Shown here in pieces: positions 1-11,779 of a DNA stretch of 64,000 nt. The notes beneath the pieces are model-generated. The model was not told where the DNA came from and did no database searches. It was given only the letters and a program-made list of their open reading frames with translations. Each line of letters opens with the position of its first letter. Position 1 is the stretch's first letter. Both the position numbers and the translations under genes were made by a program. Origin of the DNA: Xiphophorus maculatus (Eukaryota > Chordata > Actinopteri > Cyprinodontiformes > Poeciliidae); NCBI RefSeq assembly GCF_002775205.1, contig NC_036457.1:6712024-6776023 (forward strand), given 5' to 3'.

Positions 1-515
1 AGATGACTGCTGCCAATCTTTTAAGCATATTTTATTAGCTGCACAGAGAGTGGTTCATTGTATATTGACAGTAGTAAAAAAAAAACATGGATTTAATCAC
101 GAAGGCAATCAAACCGAAACTAGATTTTCTAATGCAGTTAATCCCTTTTCCTTACTGGTAACAATAGAAAAAAGGGAAATATAAATGTATGTTTTTTGCA
201 ATCATTATTAATGTAAAATCTGCAACAACAACAAAAAAAAACGTACAAAAGACCAGAAAGTAGGCAGAACTGTTACTGTAGTAATGTTAAATAATATCAA
301 CATCCCTTTGAAATTACAGGTAAACGATTAAAATTGCCCCAAAACAGCCTATTTCCTGTTTAGTTTAGGGCATTCCTCCAAAAAGAGTTTTTGTTCATCT
401 TACAGTTTTACTTGTCTACCAGTTTTCATAGCTCGACTTGAAACTGGCCTGCATCTTAAAAGACACAAGGGACACTTTTTGCAACTTATCTGCACAACCT
501 TTGACTTTGTGTAAA

Positions 516-712
<197 letters not shown>

Positions 713-720
713 GATGGATG

Positions 721-3700
721 GTACTATCAATAGTTTTAAGAATTAATTTTCAAAGTCAGAAAAGCATTGTATTAACAAAAAAGTTACAGGATTAAAAAAT
801 ATATATATTTGGTACAAGGATTGCCCTAGCCAGGCTGCAGCAGGCACTTTCTGTTCAGGTCTCCACTAAAACAGCCTGTCACAGCAAAAAGATTCTTTTC
901 ACAGCTATTTTGGACACACTTCGTCCCTGTGGTGGCCTCTTTTGTCTGGCAGGAGTCTCTTGTCACCTTTGTCACCTTTCCAAGCAAGAACTGTTGGATT
1001 TTGTTTTTGATTTCACAGCCCAGAGTGGTTACTTTATCGAAAAAATAACACATCTACAAATCTATTTATAGCATTGAGGTTTAGAGTATTTTTAACATAA
1101 AACTACCTCGACACAGCAATTAATTTACAGTTATTAAAACAGTTACTAAAAAAGTGTTTTTTTCCCCTAATTTAAGTAAAGATAATTAACTAGGAAATAG
1201 TGCATGAAAATAAAGATGTAAACATGGGCACTTAGTATGTAAATTAGTGAAATTAGGTATAATTAGGCATAACTCAGATTGCTTAGTGCTTTACAGATAA
1301 CTCTTGGTGTGGAATGAGCATTAACCATTACTAGTGTGATTCATGTGCAAAGAATTGCATTTATAATTTTAAAATACATGCAGAGGCGTAACAGAAAATA
1401 CTCATCATAATTTTCATATTTTAACCTGTAAAAAGTATTTAAATCATAAAAACATGTTATCTTCTCCATTTCTCTTTTCAGTGGTGCAGTAGTAATATAG
1501 ACTCCTGCCTATTGGTGGACTCTAAATTATTTCAGGAAAATCATCTATTCACATTTGTTTTTATAGACCATATCAAAAATATTTGATGGAAAGTGCAGCA
1601 AACCAGTACTGGCATTTTTTCTTTGGCACCGATTTACTGAACCCCCAAGAGAATAAAGTGTAAATATTAGCTCCTGCGGTAGTGCTAAGATGGTTTCCAT
1701 AGTGCGTATTAATGCATATGAAGGTATTTTGTGTGTGAAGTATTAAAACATGCGTATAAGCATTTTTAGAGCAGATTTCACAAATTCTTGGATTTTAACT
1801 ATTCATTGGCATTTGTGGTCCCTCAACCACTCAAATACCAAGGATCAACTGAACTTTGTCTTTGTCTATCATATGAAATCCTATTTAAATTCCCTGAAGT
1901 TTGTAGTTGAGGTGTAAAAGGTAAAAAAAAAAAAAGAAGTTTAATGGATATGAATACTTGATAAGGGGATCTGAAACTGACAAAAAGCAGAAGATTACAA
2001 CATGTAACATTTAGTACTGACGATTAATTTCTAGAGTAATTAGATTGTTTCTTTTTATATTCAGTTTCTTATTTCTTTGTCTCCATCTTACTAAATTCTT
2101 TCTTTTACTGACTCTGATTAACCTACGTATCTGATGCTCACACACACACATACACACATCAATTTCTTAATTTATCCTCTGTAATTCACTCCACTCATTC
2201 CACATTTGCTACTGTAGAGCTTCAGGATTAGCCACCAGTAGAAATAACACAAGCAGGCTGTGCAACACACACTGACAAACACCATCATGCTGTGTATTCA
2301 CAACACAATCACTTAACACTACAACAATTGCACACCAACATCAGTCAATGACTCCCAAAGTATCGGTACACCCGTTAACACACTGTTAATCCACGCCTAC
2401 ACACACAGGCACACTCTGGCCCAGATCCATCTTATGAAGAAGCACTGTTTGGAGGAATGTACAGCAGAAAAGAAAGGGGGTGGGAGGAGGGTAGGGGGCA
2501 GCTACACCTCCTCAGTATCTCCATGGAAACAAGCTGGAGAGCAGCATATCCCGCTCAGCGTACTGTCAGAGACTAAAGGATGAATCCAGTCCTCATTAGG
2601 GAAGCCAAATCACACCACACACACACACACACACACAAGACGACTGATTCTATTATTAATTGCGACACCATTTTCAGTCCCAAAGCATGCACACAAACAC
2701 ACCTGTAAGAGGGATTTCCTGAAGTTTAAAGGGCAATGAAATCCAGATGACATATTGGACATCTACTATGAATTCTTTCATCCTGCTGTTCAGTTTGTAC
2801 TGTACGATTCTTATCTCATCAGTGTTTGACTTACCTTTGTGTACTTTCGACACAAACAGAACCGGACTTGCAAAGGGATACATTTTGGATCAGATTCAGA
2901 CAGAAAAGAAGGGGGTTCTGTTCCAGTAAACTGTAAAATGTTCTCTCAACATTGTTTCAACAGTCAAAACCCTGAGTGTAGGTAAAATGGCATTCATGCT
3001 CGGTCTTGATAAGATGCATTGCAGAGAATGAATAAAAACCAAGTTTGAGCCACAGAACTGCAATGAGTTTTATTTTTTGCATTTAAGGTGGTGTGAACAA
3101 TTTGGGCTAGGACTAATCTCTGGGTGGCCCCACATTATGGTCAACATTCGTTATTTTGTAATAGATAGTATTTTTTGCTACTGTAAAAATTTGCAAAGAG
3201 AGGATGGGTTCCCTCATGTTCCTGTACGGTAGTGTTTCTCTCTGATGCCCATATCTAGCTCACTCCTCTAAGCGCACTCTTTGTTCACTCTTGTACTCAC
3301 TCATACACCCCCACACAGCTTCACTTGCTACCAAAAATGGTGCTATACTCGGAAGGATTGAAACGGAGCAGGAATTCTGGTTATTTCCATCCATCCAGGG
3401 TCTTACTGTTTGCCCACAAGACAAAAATCGGATATCAGATTTGGAATGGTGATGAAAGAGCAGAGATTATATTAATAATAATCGTTTTAGAGGGAAAAAT
3501 GTACATACAGCTGCAAATTCATATAGAAATATTACTTAGAACAAGGCGGGAAAACACCAAAGGAGAAAAGAAAATTATAAACGTTTATAGTTTATAATCT
3601 ACAATTACCAAAACAAGTAATAATAATGTGTTACCTTCAAAACCATAGCAAGACGTTTAGTAAAGTTTATAATACTCTGTGGAATATATAATGCGAAATA

Positions 3701-6295
3701 AGCAGATTTATATGAAAGCAGTTATACTGGTAAGTTCACTAAATTTAGCTAGACTTTATTCTTTTTTTTTTTTTCCCATGTTTGCAGGGATATTGGTTAA
3801 TTTGCTTGCTTAAAAAAACAGGTTGATCACCTTTTACATTTAATTTTAAATGTGTAAATACTGCGAAAACCATGATAAATTTACTTTAGGTTTTCATACT
3901 GAGTTTGTCATACCAATTCATGCTTATTTCTGCCAGTCTTTTTGTCCTTTTTCTTTATTTTAATGTAGAAAATGTTAACATTTTCAAATCAAGATGGTGG
4001 TAAATGGATTACTGAGGCAAAGCTTATGAGAAGCACTGCTCCAAGGTATTTTCTGTTTGCGCTTCTCTAATTATAAGTTGCTAAGTTGAGATGCTCTGTG
4101 TGTCTCTTAAAGCTTTGTGATCTGATGTGATGCAAGCTGAAAGTTGATAAACTGAGATGCTGCAAAAGTAATTAATAGGTGGCACAGCCATGATGGAAGA
4201 CAACTGACAAGACAGAGAAATGATGTGAAACTACAACACTCTGGTCTACAAATTGGTGGGGAAAAAAACCCCACAAACACACACACACGATCCTTCATGA
4301 AGAGGAAAGTTAATTGTGGAATCCCAGGGAGGTGTTGCTACTTGACACGTCTGTCATCATTGCTGTCTCATGTTGCAGCTTCAGAAAATTTCATCTACTT
4401 AGTCTTTTTTTAATGCAATCACGTAAAAGAAGATGAAAAGAAAAGAAAACTAGCTATCCATGCTCAATTTAACTGATTTATGCTTGCGGATTGGAATTAA
4501 TGCCATCTGCAGATACTTCAGATTACATTCAGTTAAATCCAGCTTGGACCAAGATGCAAAGAGGAAATTGCACAAACTAGAAAGCATCAGCTTTACTCAA
4601 CAGAACATAAAGAAGAACTGGGCCTGGATATCCCAGTTTTACTTTCAATGTATCTGCAGATCGGGACGCACCCAGAGGAGTGAGACAACATAAAAGCCAA
4701 GTTTAAAATAAATGTGTGGTCACCAGTATTCTACAGCTTAGCAGAATTACATAATTGCATTTTTATGAATTGTCCTGCTCTGCACAAGGTAATGAATCAG
4801 CCTGTTAGATAACAGGAAGTTAATTCTTTCTTCCTGACCTCCAAACCTCAGCAGAAAAGCAAAGATTCAATTAACAGTCAGAGGCAGCGCGGCTTAATCC
4901 TAAAACAAATCATACGCCATAAGTAGACAAACGGGGAACAGAACCAGATTAGCCATTTCATAAACACCTCTTTGCTAATTCATGAAGAAAGGATTTAAAC
5001 AGCAACAATGACATTTGCAAACTTTTGGGACTGTTTATAAGGTCAAACTCTGATTTAGCCTTTTTTTTAAAAAATAGCAAATTATGGGTTATTATTGATC
5101 TGGGTTATAAGTGAGTCAGAATCCAACTTTTAAGCTTAGTGACCAAAACAGACAGTTAAAAGATGCAAAGTGTTACAAATTACAATATGTAATTCTACCT
5201 CCCAAAACCAGCATTTTAATGAAGTGCAGTGGACAAAGAAAGTGTTCAGATAAAATGTGTTACTGGAGAAAGAGAAATCAAAGAAGTAATTCTACTATGA
5301 ACAAGCTACAGGGTAGTTTAGCTGAGAAAATGGCTTGTGTTGGTGACTGCTTTATGTATGAGTAGATCACAAAAGTTATGATCTAAAAAGTGCAAAGTAA
5401 CATCTGGAAATGAAAGGGACTCTTTGGAAACAAACGGCAAAAATATGTTAAACCTTAGTGCCATTGTTTGCAAGATTGCAAAGATTTAGTCAGCCTAGAG
5501 ACAAAAGACCTGCTTCCACAGGGAGGGAACGCACAAGAAATTAGTCATTGGTTGGTTTAAGCAGCTATGGTTTCTGAACTGCATAAACTTTCCATCATAC
5601 TTCCTTGTAATTAGATGTCAGAAAAAGTGCTGAACGATATCTCTGCCTGTATGGAGAACAGAGTAAAAAAGCAAACTTCTACCACAACTGTTGAGTCAGT
5701 GAAGGGAAACGGATTCGGTTTTCCCTCAATTATACAAGAAATGCATTGCTTTGGAAATATTTTCAGTTCCAAAGACCAAGAAACTTACTAGCGGGGAATA
5801 TTTTAAGCAGTGTCTACATGAGCAGCCAGGCTAATTAACTAGCTCACATCAGCTAGTTATAGAAAAAGCAGATCAATAAAATGTATGATATTCTGTGCAG
5901 TAAGCACTTAAAAATAACTACTTCTGCAATTACTACATTTGTAGCTGCTTTTTTTTTCTTTAAGTATAGGCATCAAAATTCAGAAAGTGATTAAATGCCA
6001 TCTACATTAAAAATATAACCAGATTTTTCAATATGTTATTTTAATAACAGTAGGAATAATTCATGCTTTGTTTTGACAAAAAAAAGTAAGATCATCTTAA
6101 AAGTTTTGTTCTGAATTATCTTAGTAGTGTTCAAACAGAACCATACATGACAAATGACCATGCATGCAATATTAATTAAAAACAAAAAATGAGAAAGAAA
6201 ACACATGCAGACTAACTAAAACAATTGCAGAATAACTGACATTTTCATCTACTAATAAAAACTAGACAAAAAAATAAAAAGGAGAGGAAATCTCA
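721..6295. other. No gene recognised; AT-rich non-coding DNA with small CA repeats
   Basis: No open frame here shows a family resemblance or credible exon borders. Visible are short CA/AC microsatellites (about 2,139-2,158, 2,613-2,637 and 4,270-4,290) and A/T runs. A 75-codon minus-strand frame at 826-1,053 has seven cysteines but no recognisable domain and weak splice context. The stretch could be intergenic or lie inside a large intron of a gene whose exons are outside the window. Confidence 0.6.
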
Positions 6296-6456
6296 TCGCA
6301 TGGTTGTTTGTCCTGTCTGTCTCTGTGTTGCCCTGCGACAGACTGGCGACCTGTCCAGGTTGTAGCCCGCCTCTCACCCGAAATGTTCCCTGGAGTCAGG
6401 CACCAGCACCCCTCCCAACCGCAAGGGTGTACAGAAAATACTGTAGATGGATGGAA
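6296..6456 (+). repeat. 3' part of a fish tRNA-derived SINE-like repeat
   Basis: The words CCTGCGACAGACTGGCGACC and CTGTCCAGGTTGTAGCCCGC, followed by a CACCAGCACCCCTCCC-like stretch and the tail GTAGATGGATGGA, are the familiar downstream half of an abundant teleost interspersed repeat. The 5' tRNA-like half is absent, so this is a 5'-truncated copy. Confidence 0.75.
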
Positions 6457-6598
6457 GGAAATCTCATCTGTTTTCGTTTTTGTCGTGCGGAAAGGCGCAA
6501 TAGGTGATGTGTAGCATGTGCGCTTTTTGCATAAATCCTGTTTAAGGTTTTTTATATTCGAGTCTAATGAAAAGTCTAATTGAATAAAGTGGGTTCAA

Positions 6599-6765
6599 AT
6601 GAAGGGCTGCACAGTGGAGCAGTTAGTTGAACTGTTGCCTTGCAGCAAAAAGGTCTGGGGTTTTAATTCCAATTCGGGGTCTTTCTGCACAGAGTTTGAA
6701 TGTTCTCGCTGTGCATACATGGGTTTGGGTTGTCTGCAGGGTATAGACTATGGATGGATAGTTTC
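6599..6765 (+). repeat. 5' (tRNA-like) part of the same SINE-like repeat
   Basis: GGGCTGCACAGTGGAGCAG is followed by CTGTTGCCTTGCAGCA, a decayed B-box-like GGGTTTTAATTCC and GAGTTTGAATGTTCTCGCTG. This is the head and middle of the repeat whose tail occurs 150 bp upstream, ending in TATGGATGGATAG. Both pieces are forward but in the order tail-head, so they are separate insertions, not one copy. Confidence 0.75.
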
Positions 6766-6789
6766 AAATAGAAAACATTCATTTGTTTC

Positions 6790-8339
6790 TGCATCTTGCA
6801 AAGTGAAACGTTAATTCAGTTTCAAATAGCTTTTTTTATGAAAGCTGATAGCCTCAACAAGGTATCTTTATATAGCTTTATATTTCAGTTGACTAACATG
6901 CAAGACAATTTAGTTAACTCAAGGTAGAATGACCACTGCTGACCAAGCTTTGACTAAAACCAAATGAAAATGTGGTGTGAAAATGGAGGCTCCATGCATG
7001 CACTCAGACCTAAGGGTATTTTACTGTCTCCAGATAACCTAAAATGCATGTTTTAGACCGTTTGAGCATGAAACAATTGCACTAATGTGTTTTTCATTTT
7101 CAGAAAAATATGTTTCATTATTTTCTGTATTTTCCATCAATTTTTCCTCGTGTAGTAAAGATTTGGAGAGAATTCAGCTGAATAAGGCATGTCCATATTT
7201 TTCGGCTTTTACACAACCTGCAAATTACATCTCATCATGCGTTATTTAAGACTCACTGAAGAACTGATCATATTAAGTGACTTTTATGATTGAAAGGAAC
7301 GCCACGGAAGACTATTCTTCCATGGGCAATTTCTAATTATTAAGCCCTCCTTTGGAAAAACCTTTGGCCACCCCAAGCTAAATTTAAATCGTTTTCGTTG
7401 GTATTTCACTTTCTGCCATCATACATCCAGGAAACCTGCATAAGGGCAGACAGATTTCCATGTTTCCAGATTTCCATACAGCAGTATAAAAGGTTAAACT
7501 CTTAGATGTATACTTTGTTAGAAATCTATTTCATATCAACAGTAAAACAATCCATCTTAAGCTGCTGTTACTTCTTTGTTTTGAAATATATGATGGCGAA
7601 TCTAAAATTATTTCTCTGAACATGAACTAGTAGAGCCTGTTGTATGAAACATCAAACCCATTTATGGATATAAAGTAGGCGTGTAATTTATGATGCACCT
7701 CTTTCCTGTTGTGTGTTTATTAAGACGAAGGCCGTAAAATGTACAGAATCCACCAATGCAATTTTTGTTGAATACCATTGTGAGTTAAATAACTACAACC
7801 TGAATTAACTTGAAGATAGGGCCACCTGCCCTGTTTACTATTTTAAAAAATGTAAATAGGAATTTTTTAAATAGTGTCTGCTTTATGCAGACAGAGCGTC
7901 TGCATAAAGCAGCATGAAATAATTGGTTACTGTTGCAACATTCGCACAGCGCTTTTACAGGAGTGGAGCACATTTGAGATATGCTGCATTGTGGCATCTC
8001 TAAATGGGAATGACCATGTTATGGAATGTCCAACCTAGCTTGAGATCCTTTATAAGATATGTGAAGAACGATTTAAAGCTTGGAATCTTCATAGAAACAC
8101 CATAGAAATGCAAAACAGATACGTAATGATGTGATGGAGGAGCTAGATTGTTTAACCAGTTTAATTGGGCTTGGTTAGCTTGTTTTTTAAATAAAAAATT
8201 TGCACTGTAGTATGCCAATGTTGCAATCAGAAAAAAGTAACTTTTTCTGCATTTGACATCCGAACATGGGAAACTAATTTTAAATCTGACCAAATACTGA
8301 TAAAGTCAAAAGAAATCTGAAGTTAAAGAGGTGCATTCC
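6790..8339. other. Non-coding, no gene seen; contains a perfect hairpin
   Basis: No supported exon. The only clear structure is a perfect 15-bp inverted repeat at 7,878-7,912, listed separately. Several 60-100 codon frames exist on the minus strand (7,785-8,293), but they show no family resemblance and no splice context. Confidence 0.55.
7878..7912. repeat. Perfect 15-bp inverted repeat, 5-nt loop
   Basis: CTGCTTTATGCAGAC (7,878-7,892) and its exact reverse complement (7,898-7,912) are separated by AGAGC. The left arm plus the preceding GT is itself an inverted repeat (GTCTGC-TTTAT-GCAGAC), so alternative foldings exist. Confidence 0.9.
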
Positions 8340-8458
8340 CATGATCCATCTGTCCATTTACTTGCTATACCTGCTCAGGGTTGTGAGGATGGAGGATGGG
8401 GACCTCCAGCAGTCAATGAACAAAAGGTGGGAGACACCTTGGACAGATCAGGTGTCAA
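8340..8458 (+). repeat. Decayed fish interspersed repeat (CCATCC...CAGCAGTCAATG type)
   Basis: GATCCATCTGTCCATTTACTTG is followed by GCTCAGGGTTGTGAGG, CAGCAGTCAATGAACAAAAG and CACCTTGGACAGATCAGG. It resembles the common teleost repeat that reads CCATCCATTTTC-TATACC-GCT..AGGGTCG..CCAGCAGTCAATGGGC..CACCCTGGACAGGTC. Identification is from memory of that family, not a database search. Confidence 0.6.
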
Positions 8459-8459
8459 A

Positions 8460-9960
8460 ATATTCTTTTCACAATCACATCTGTAAGTAGAAATCAGTCA
8501 ATCTTATCAATGAAAAAAAAAAAAACACTTTTCCCGTGGTAATGCGGGCTGTACCCTCACAGGGCTGCCAACTGAGCTTCCCTCTCTCATTCCAGCTAAG
8601 TGAAGCATTTCAGAACAGTGGCGTATCTGCTGGAGAATCAAAGACAGAAAAAGCCACCGGGGAGCCACGAAGAGCTGCGACTCTGCTCCTTTGAGATCCT
8701 CCCCTGCATCCCAATGCCTCGCATGACAAACGACCAGGCAGACACCTTGCTGCACAGGAAGAGCAAGCCCGATTCAATCTGCACAGCTGTGTGACCACGT
8801 CTGTGCGCCTACATGTAGGTTTCTAGTTTCAGCCAGGGTACAGGGTAGTACAGGGTAAACGTAAGTTCTTCATTCTCTGCTCAACCTGAGCAATTTGAGT
8901 CATTTCGTCCAAACAAACATCAGAAATGCAAGATGTGGAAATCGCTGCAGCACTGGCTAGTCTTTATGTCTAATTATGTCATTATAAGGAGTGCCTGTTT
9001 GGAGGATGAAGGTAAGAAACCCCTCATTAGAGTCACTTATAGGTTGAGAGTACATACAGTCAGACCCTGTGTGTGATTGAAATGCTTGCAGCTTTTGCCC
9101 GGTAGGTTTCTGCAAATCAAAGAGCGTTGGAATAAGTTGTTCTGCACCCTCCCATCACCCTGCTTTTCCTATCTCTTCCCACTTTGAATCTTAAATTTCT
9201 CAGCCTTAGAACTACATGCATGAACAAAATTTGACCGGCTTTTTTTTTTTTTTCCTTCCTTCATTGAGCCAAACTGAATTCATAAAAACGATTACATAAC
9301 AACAAAAGACACAGTGTCCGGTAATTTGAAGGCAACCATTCCGTCGACTTGTATGGCACATAAGAAGATCAATGGGAAGCTTTCTGGCCACTCTGTCAAG
9401 ATGAAAAAAAAATCTGTTTTTTCGATCTCCAAGCCTGGATGAAATCCTCTCATTCTGCTTGATTCTGTTTCACACGCCTACATTCACAAACACACAAGAC
9501 TTGCAAATCCCTCCGAGCGATGGGGGGAGAAAAAAGCTGCTTTCCCCCCTAAAAGTAGAGACAAATCTATGTGGCTCTGACAGCTTTCTGTGATTCCCAT
9601 CGATCGCAATTAATACCGGTTACCTAATCTGCTATGGCAACTTGTCTTCTACCTGTTAAATTCAAATGCATGCAAGACTGAAACAGATGTACATCTTCTT
9701 TTAGAAAGAGAAACCAGAGAAAAGAAGTGTTTGAGTGTTTCCCTGGATCAATCTGAGTCTTCCTACCTTGCAGCAGCTTTATGTTCCAGAGACATTGGAG
9801 CACATATGCAGCGCGTCTTCACACGATGTCAGGGAAGCGGCTGATAGTCATGCAGAGGTGTGTCTCATTTGAGAACAGCAAGGGAAAGCAGGATTCTTCC
9901 TCTGTGTTCTTTTTTTCCTGTTCCTTTCTTATCTTTTCCAAAGCCCACAGAAAAAATGAG
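8460..9960. other. Non-coding, no gene recognised
   Basis: The stretch 8,540-8,800 is less AT-rich than its surroundings and has overlapping open frames on both strands (64 and 82 codons), but none resembles a known family. It could be an unrecognised exon or a conserved non-coding block. Confidence 0.4.
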
Positions 9961-9970
9961 CGCTGACATA

Positions 9971-10070
9971 GGAGGAGGAAGAGGAAGTGGAGGAAAAGGT
10001 GGAGGAGGAAGAGGTGGAGGTAAAGAAGGAGAAGGAGGAAGAAGAGGAGAGGGAAGGCTGAGGAGGGAGC
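9971..10070. repeat. GGA/GAA-rich purine tract
   Basis: About 100 bp of the plus strand is almost entirely purine, built from GGAGGA, GAAGAG and GGTGGAGG units. It makes the Gly/Arg/Glu-rich and Ser/Pro-rich frames here meaningless as proteins. Multiple GG runs give it potential for G-quadruplex or triplex structure. Confidence 0.85.
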
Positions 10071-10075
10071 AGTCT

Positions 10076-11250
10076 GCTGGGCTGCTGTGGATCACCTGGA
10101 GCAGTGTCGGGCTCTGCATTTACTCCTCCACTGCAGCAGTGCGAGGCAGCGGCGCGAGTTGCATGTTGCTCCCACGGATCATCACAAAGCCAGGACGTGG
10201 ACTTTCCCATCTGCTGGATTCGGAAGTTCTGCAGCTCAGCGGCTCCACGCACTCTCATCCCAATCAGCATGCACACTCATGCTTCCTCCTTGCATCTGCG
10301 TTTCTCAATTTTCATGCGTTTGCTTTACAATCTCCTCCTCACAGAGGCTGCGGTAGCACCGAAATGCTCATAATTCAGCTCTGTTTCCAAGCTCTTGCAT
10401 GTGTTCATGTATGTTCCTCTTTTAATTATGACATGACAGCTCCCCAAATCTAACCCACTGACTGCAATGACATCATTTTCTGGGAAGGAAAAAAAAAGAA
10501 GTCATTTTTTACGTGCTCTTGTAAGCACCCAGCTTGCATCAGAGATCTGGCATGTTTTGTGTTCCACCTCCAGGTGTTTAAATGGCACACAGTCCATTGA
10601 GAAAATTAATCACGACCAACAAGAAAGCCAAAATCAGTGGTTCCCTTTCAGTGCGGCACTTCTAAACTCAACACAACAGCGGGCATTTAAAAGTCTGGGA
10701 ATTTATTTTATCCAAACTAGAACCACACATTTCACCCATCAAGCAGAACACTTGATCTCAAAGTTTAAATGCCCTCAGATTCCCCTCACGTCCTTCCTCC
10801 TTCAACATCCTCTTCATTCTGCAGTGAAAGCAGAGCTTCAGAGGTTGAGAGACAATCAGAGAGGAATTAATACAGATTGGGAAAGGATCCTATTGATTTT
10901 AGAATCTAATGTAAGCAGCATTTGTATTCTGAGCAGCTCAAGTTCAGTGGGAGAATACTTCTCTGCTTAAGATGAAAATGATCTGTGAGCAACAGATGAT
11001 ACAGATATAAACGATTAGCAGAGCAGATAGATGAAGGTTTGAGTGTCCAAGGTCTTTGGGAGCTGATAGTGGTTTTCTTTACTTTGCTTTCTTAAACTGA
11101 CAGTAAATGAATGGCTACATTGTTTTTTGGTATCTCTTGTGAAGACATTGAGTTTATTGTATGTTTTTATAATTTAAAATAAATAGTTAAACAATTTCAA
11201 GCTTGTTAAAATTCGTTGATATGCAGACATAGAAATTTTAAGCATATTCT
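10076..11250. other. Moderately GC-rich block, then non-coding DNA; no gene identified
   Basis: About 10,080-10,380 is richer in CG and GC (for example GGCAGCGGCGCGAG) than the surrounding DNA and directly follows the purine tract, so it could be an untranslated first exon or promoter. On the minus strand a splice-donor-like CTCCAG/GTGATC occurs near 10,100. No protein family is recognisable on either strand. The 167-codon plus-strand frame at 10,467-10,970 shows no domain. Confidence 0.35.
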
Positions 11251-11429
11251 ATACATTTTCAATAGGATTGATTTTATCCCAATCTGCCTTTTCACCATCA
11301 GATGAATGGTAACCAGCTGGAGTGGTATAAAGCAACCAAAACTCACCAAAGCTGAAGCTAAATATAAACTATAAATTGACTGAATTTAACATTTAACTGG
11401 TTTTATCCAGTCAAATGTGAAAGACCTAC

Positions 11430-11640
11430 TGGTTTTACCGTGAACAACTTGAACTTGATTGAGATTTGCAGCACCACACACAGACAATCCAAATGTCTTC
11501 TGGTGATATTTTTACAAAAAAATGTAGCTGTTCATCATGAAAAGAATTAGAGGAGTCAATGTGAGAACCTAAAAGCAAAGTACCAACAGTCAAGCGCTGT
11601 GGTGGCAGCATCATACTGTTGATCTGTTTCACTTCAGACG
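11430..11640 (+). mobile_element. Decayed Tc1-like transposon fragment (tentative)
   Basis: GTCAAGCGCTGTGGTGGCAG continuing into CATCAT at about 11,589-11,614 resembles the GGTGGTGGCAGCATCATG that encodes a conserved Gly-Gly-Ser-Ile-Met stretch in fish Tc1 transposases. The upstream bases are consistent with the region before it but too diverged to align by eye. The fragment is followed directly by a SINE-like copy. Confidence 0.35.
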
Positions 11641-11659
11641 TTACTGACGCATTGGATGG

Positions 11660-11778
11660 CATGATGAATGACAAACTCCATGCAGAAAGACCCCAAAATA
11701 GGATTCAAACCCAGACCCTTCCTGCCTTGCTGTAAAGCAACCACGCTAGCAACCAAGCCACTCTGCAGCCCATAAACA
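11660..11778 (-). repeat. SINE-like repeat, 5' head, minus strand
   Basis: Read on the minus strand this gives GGGCTGCAGAGTGGCTTGG, then TTTACAGCAAGGCAGGAAGG, GTCTGGGTTTGAATCC and GGGGTCTTTCTGCATGGAGT. The B-box-like GGTTTGAATCC is well kept. It is the same family as at 6,599, 54,555 and 52,835. Confidence 0.75.
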
Positions 11779-11779
11779 A

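Noticed and set aside
826-1053. Minus-strand frame of 75 codons with seven cysteines
   Set aside because: No recognisable domain, no signal peptide, and only a weak acceptor-like site at its start. Could be a terminal exon, but the evidence is too thin.
9860-10453. 197-codon plus-strand frame
   Set aside because: Half of it is the purine tract (Gly/Arg/Glu low complexity), and the remainder resembles nothing known.
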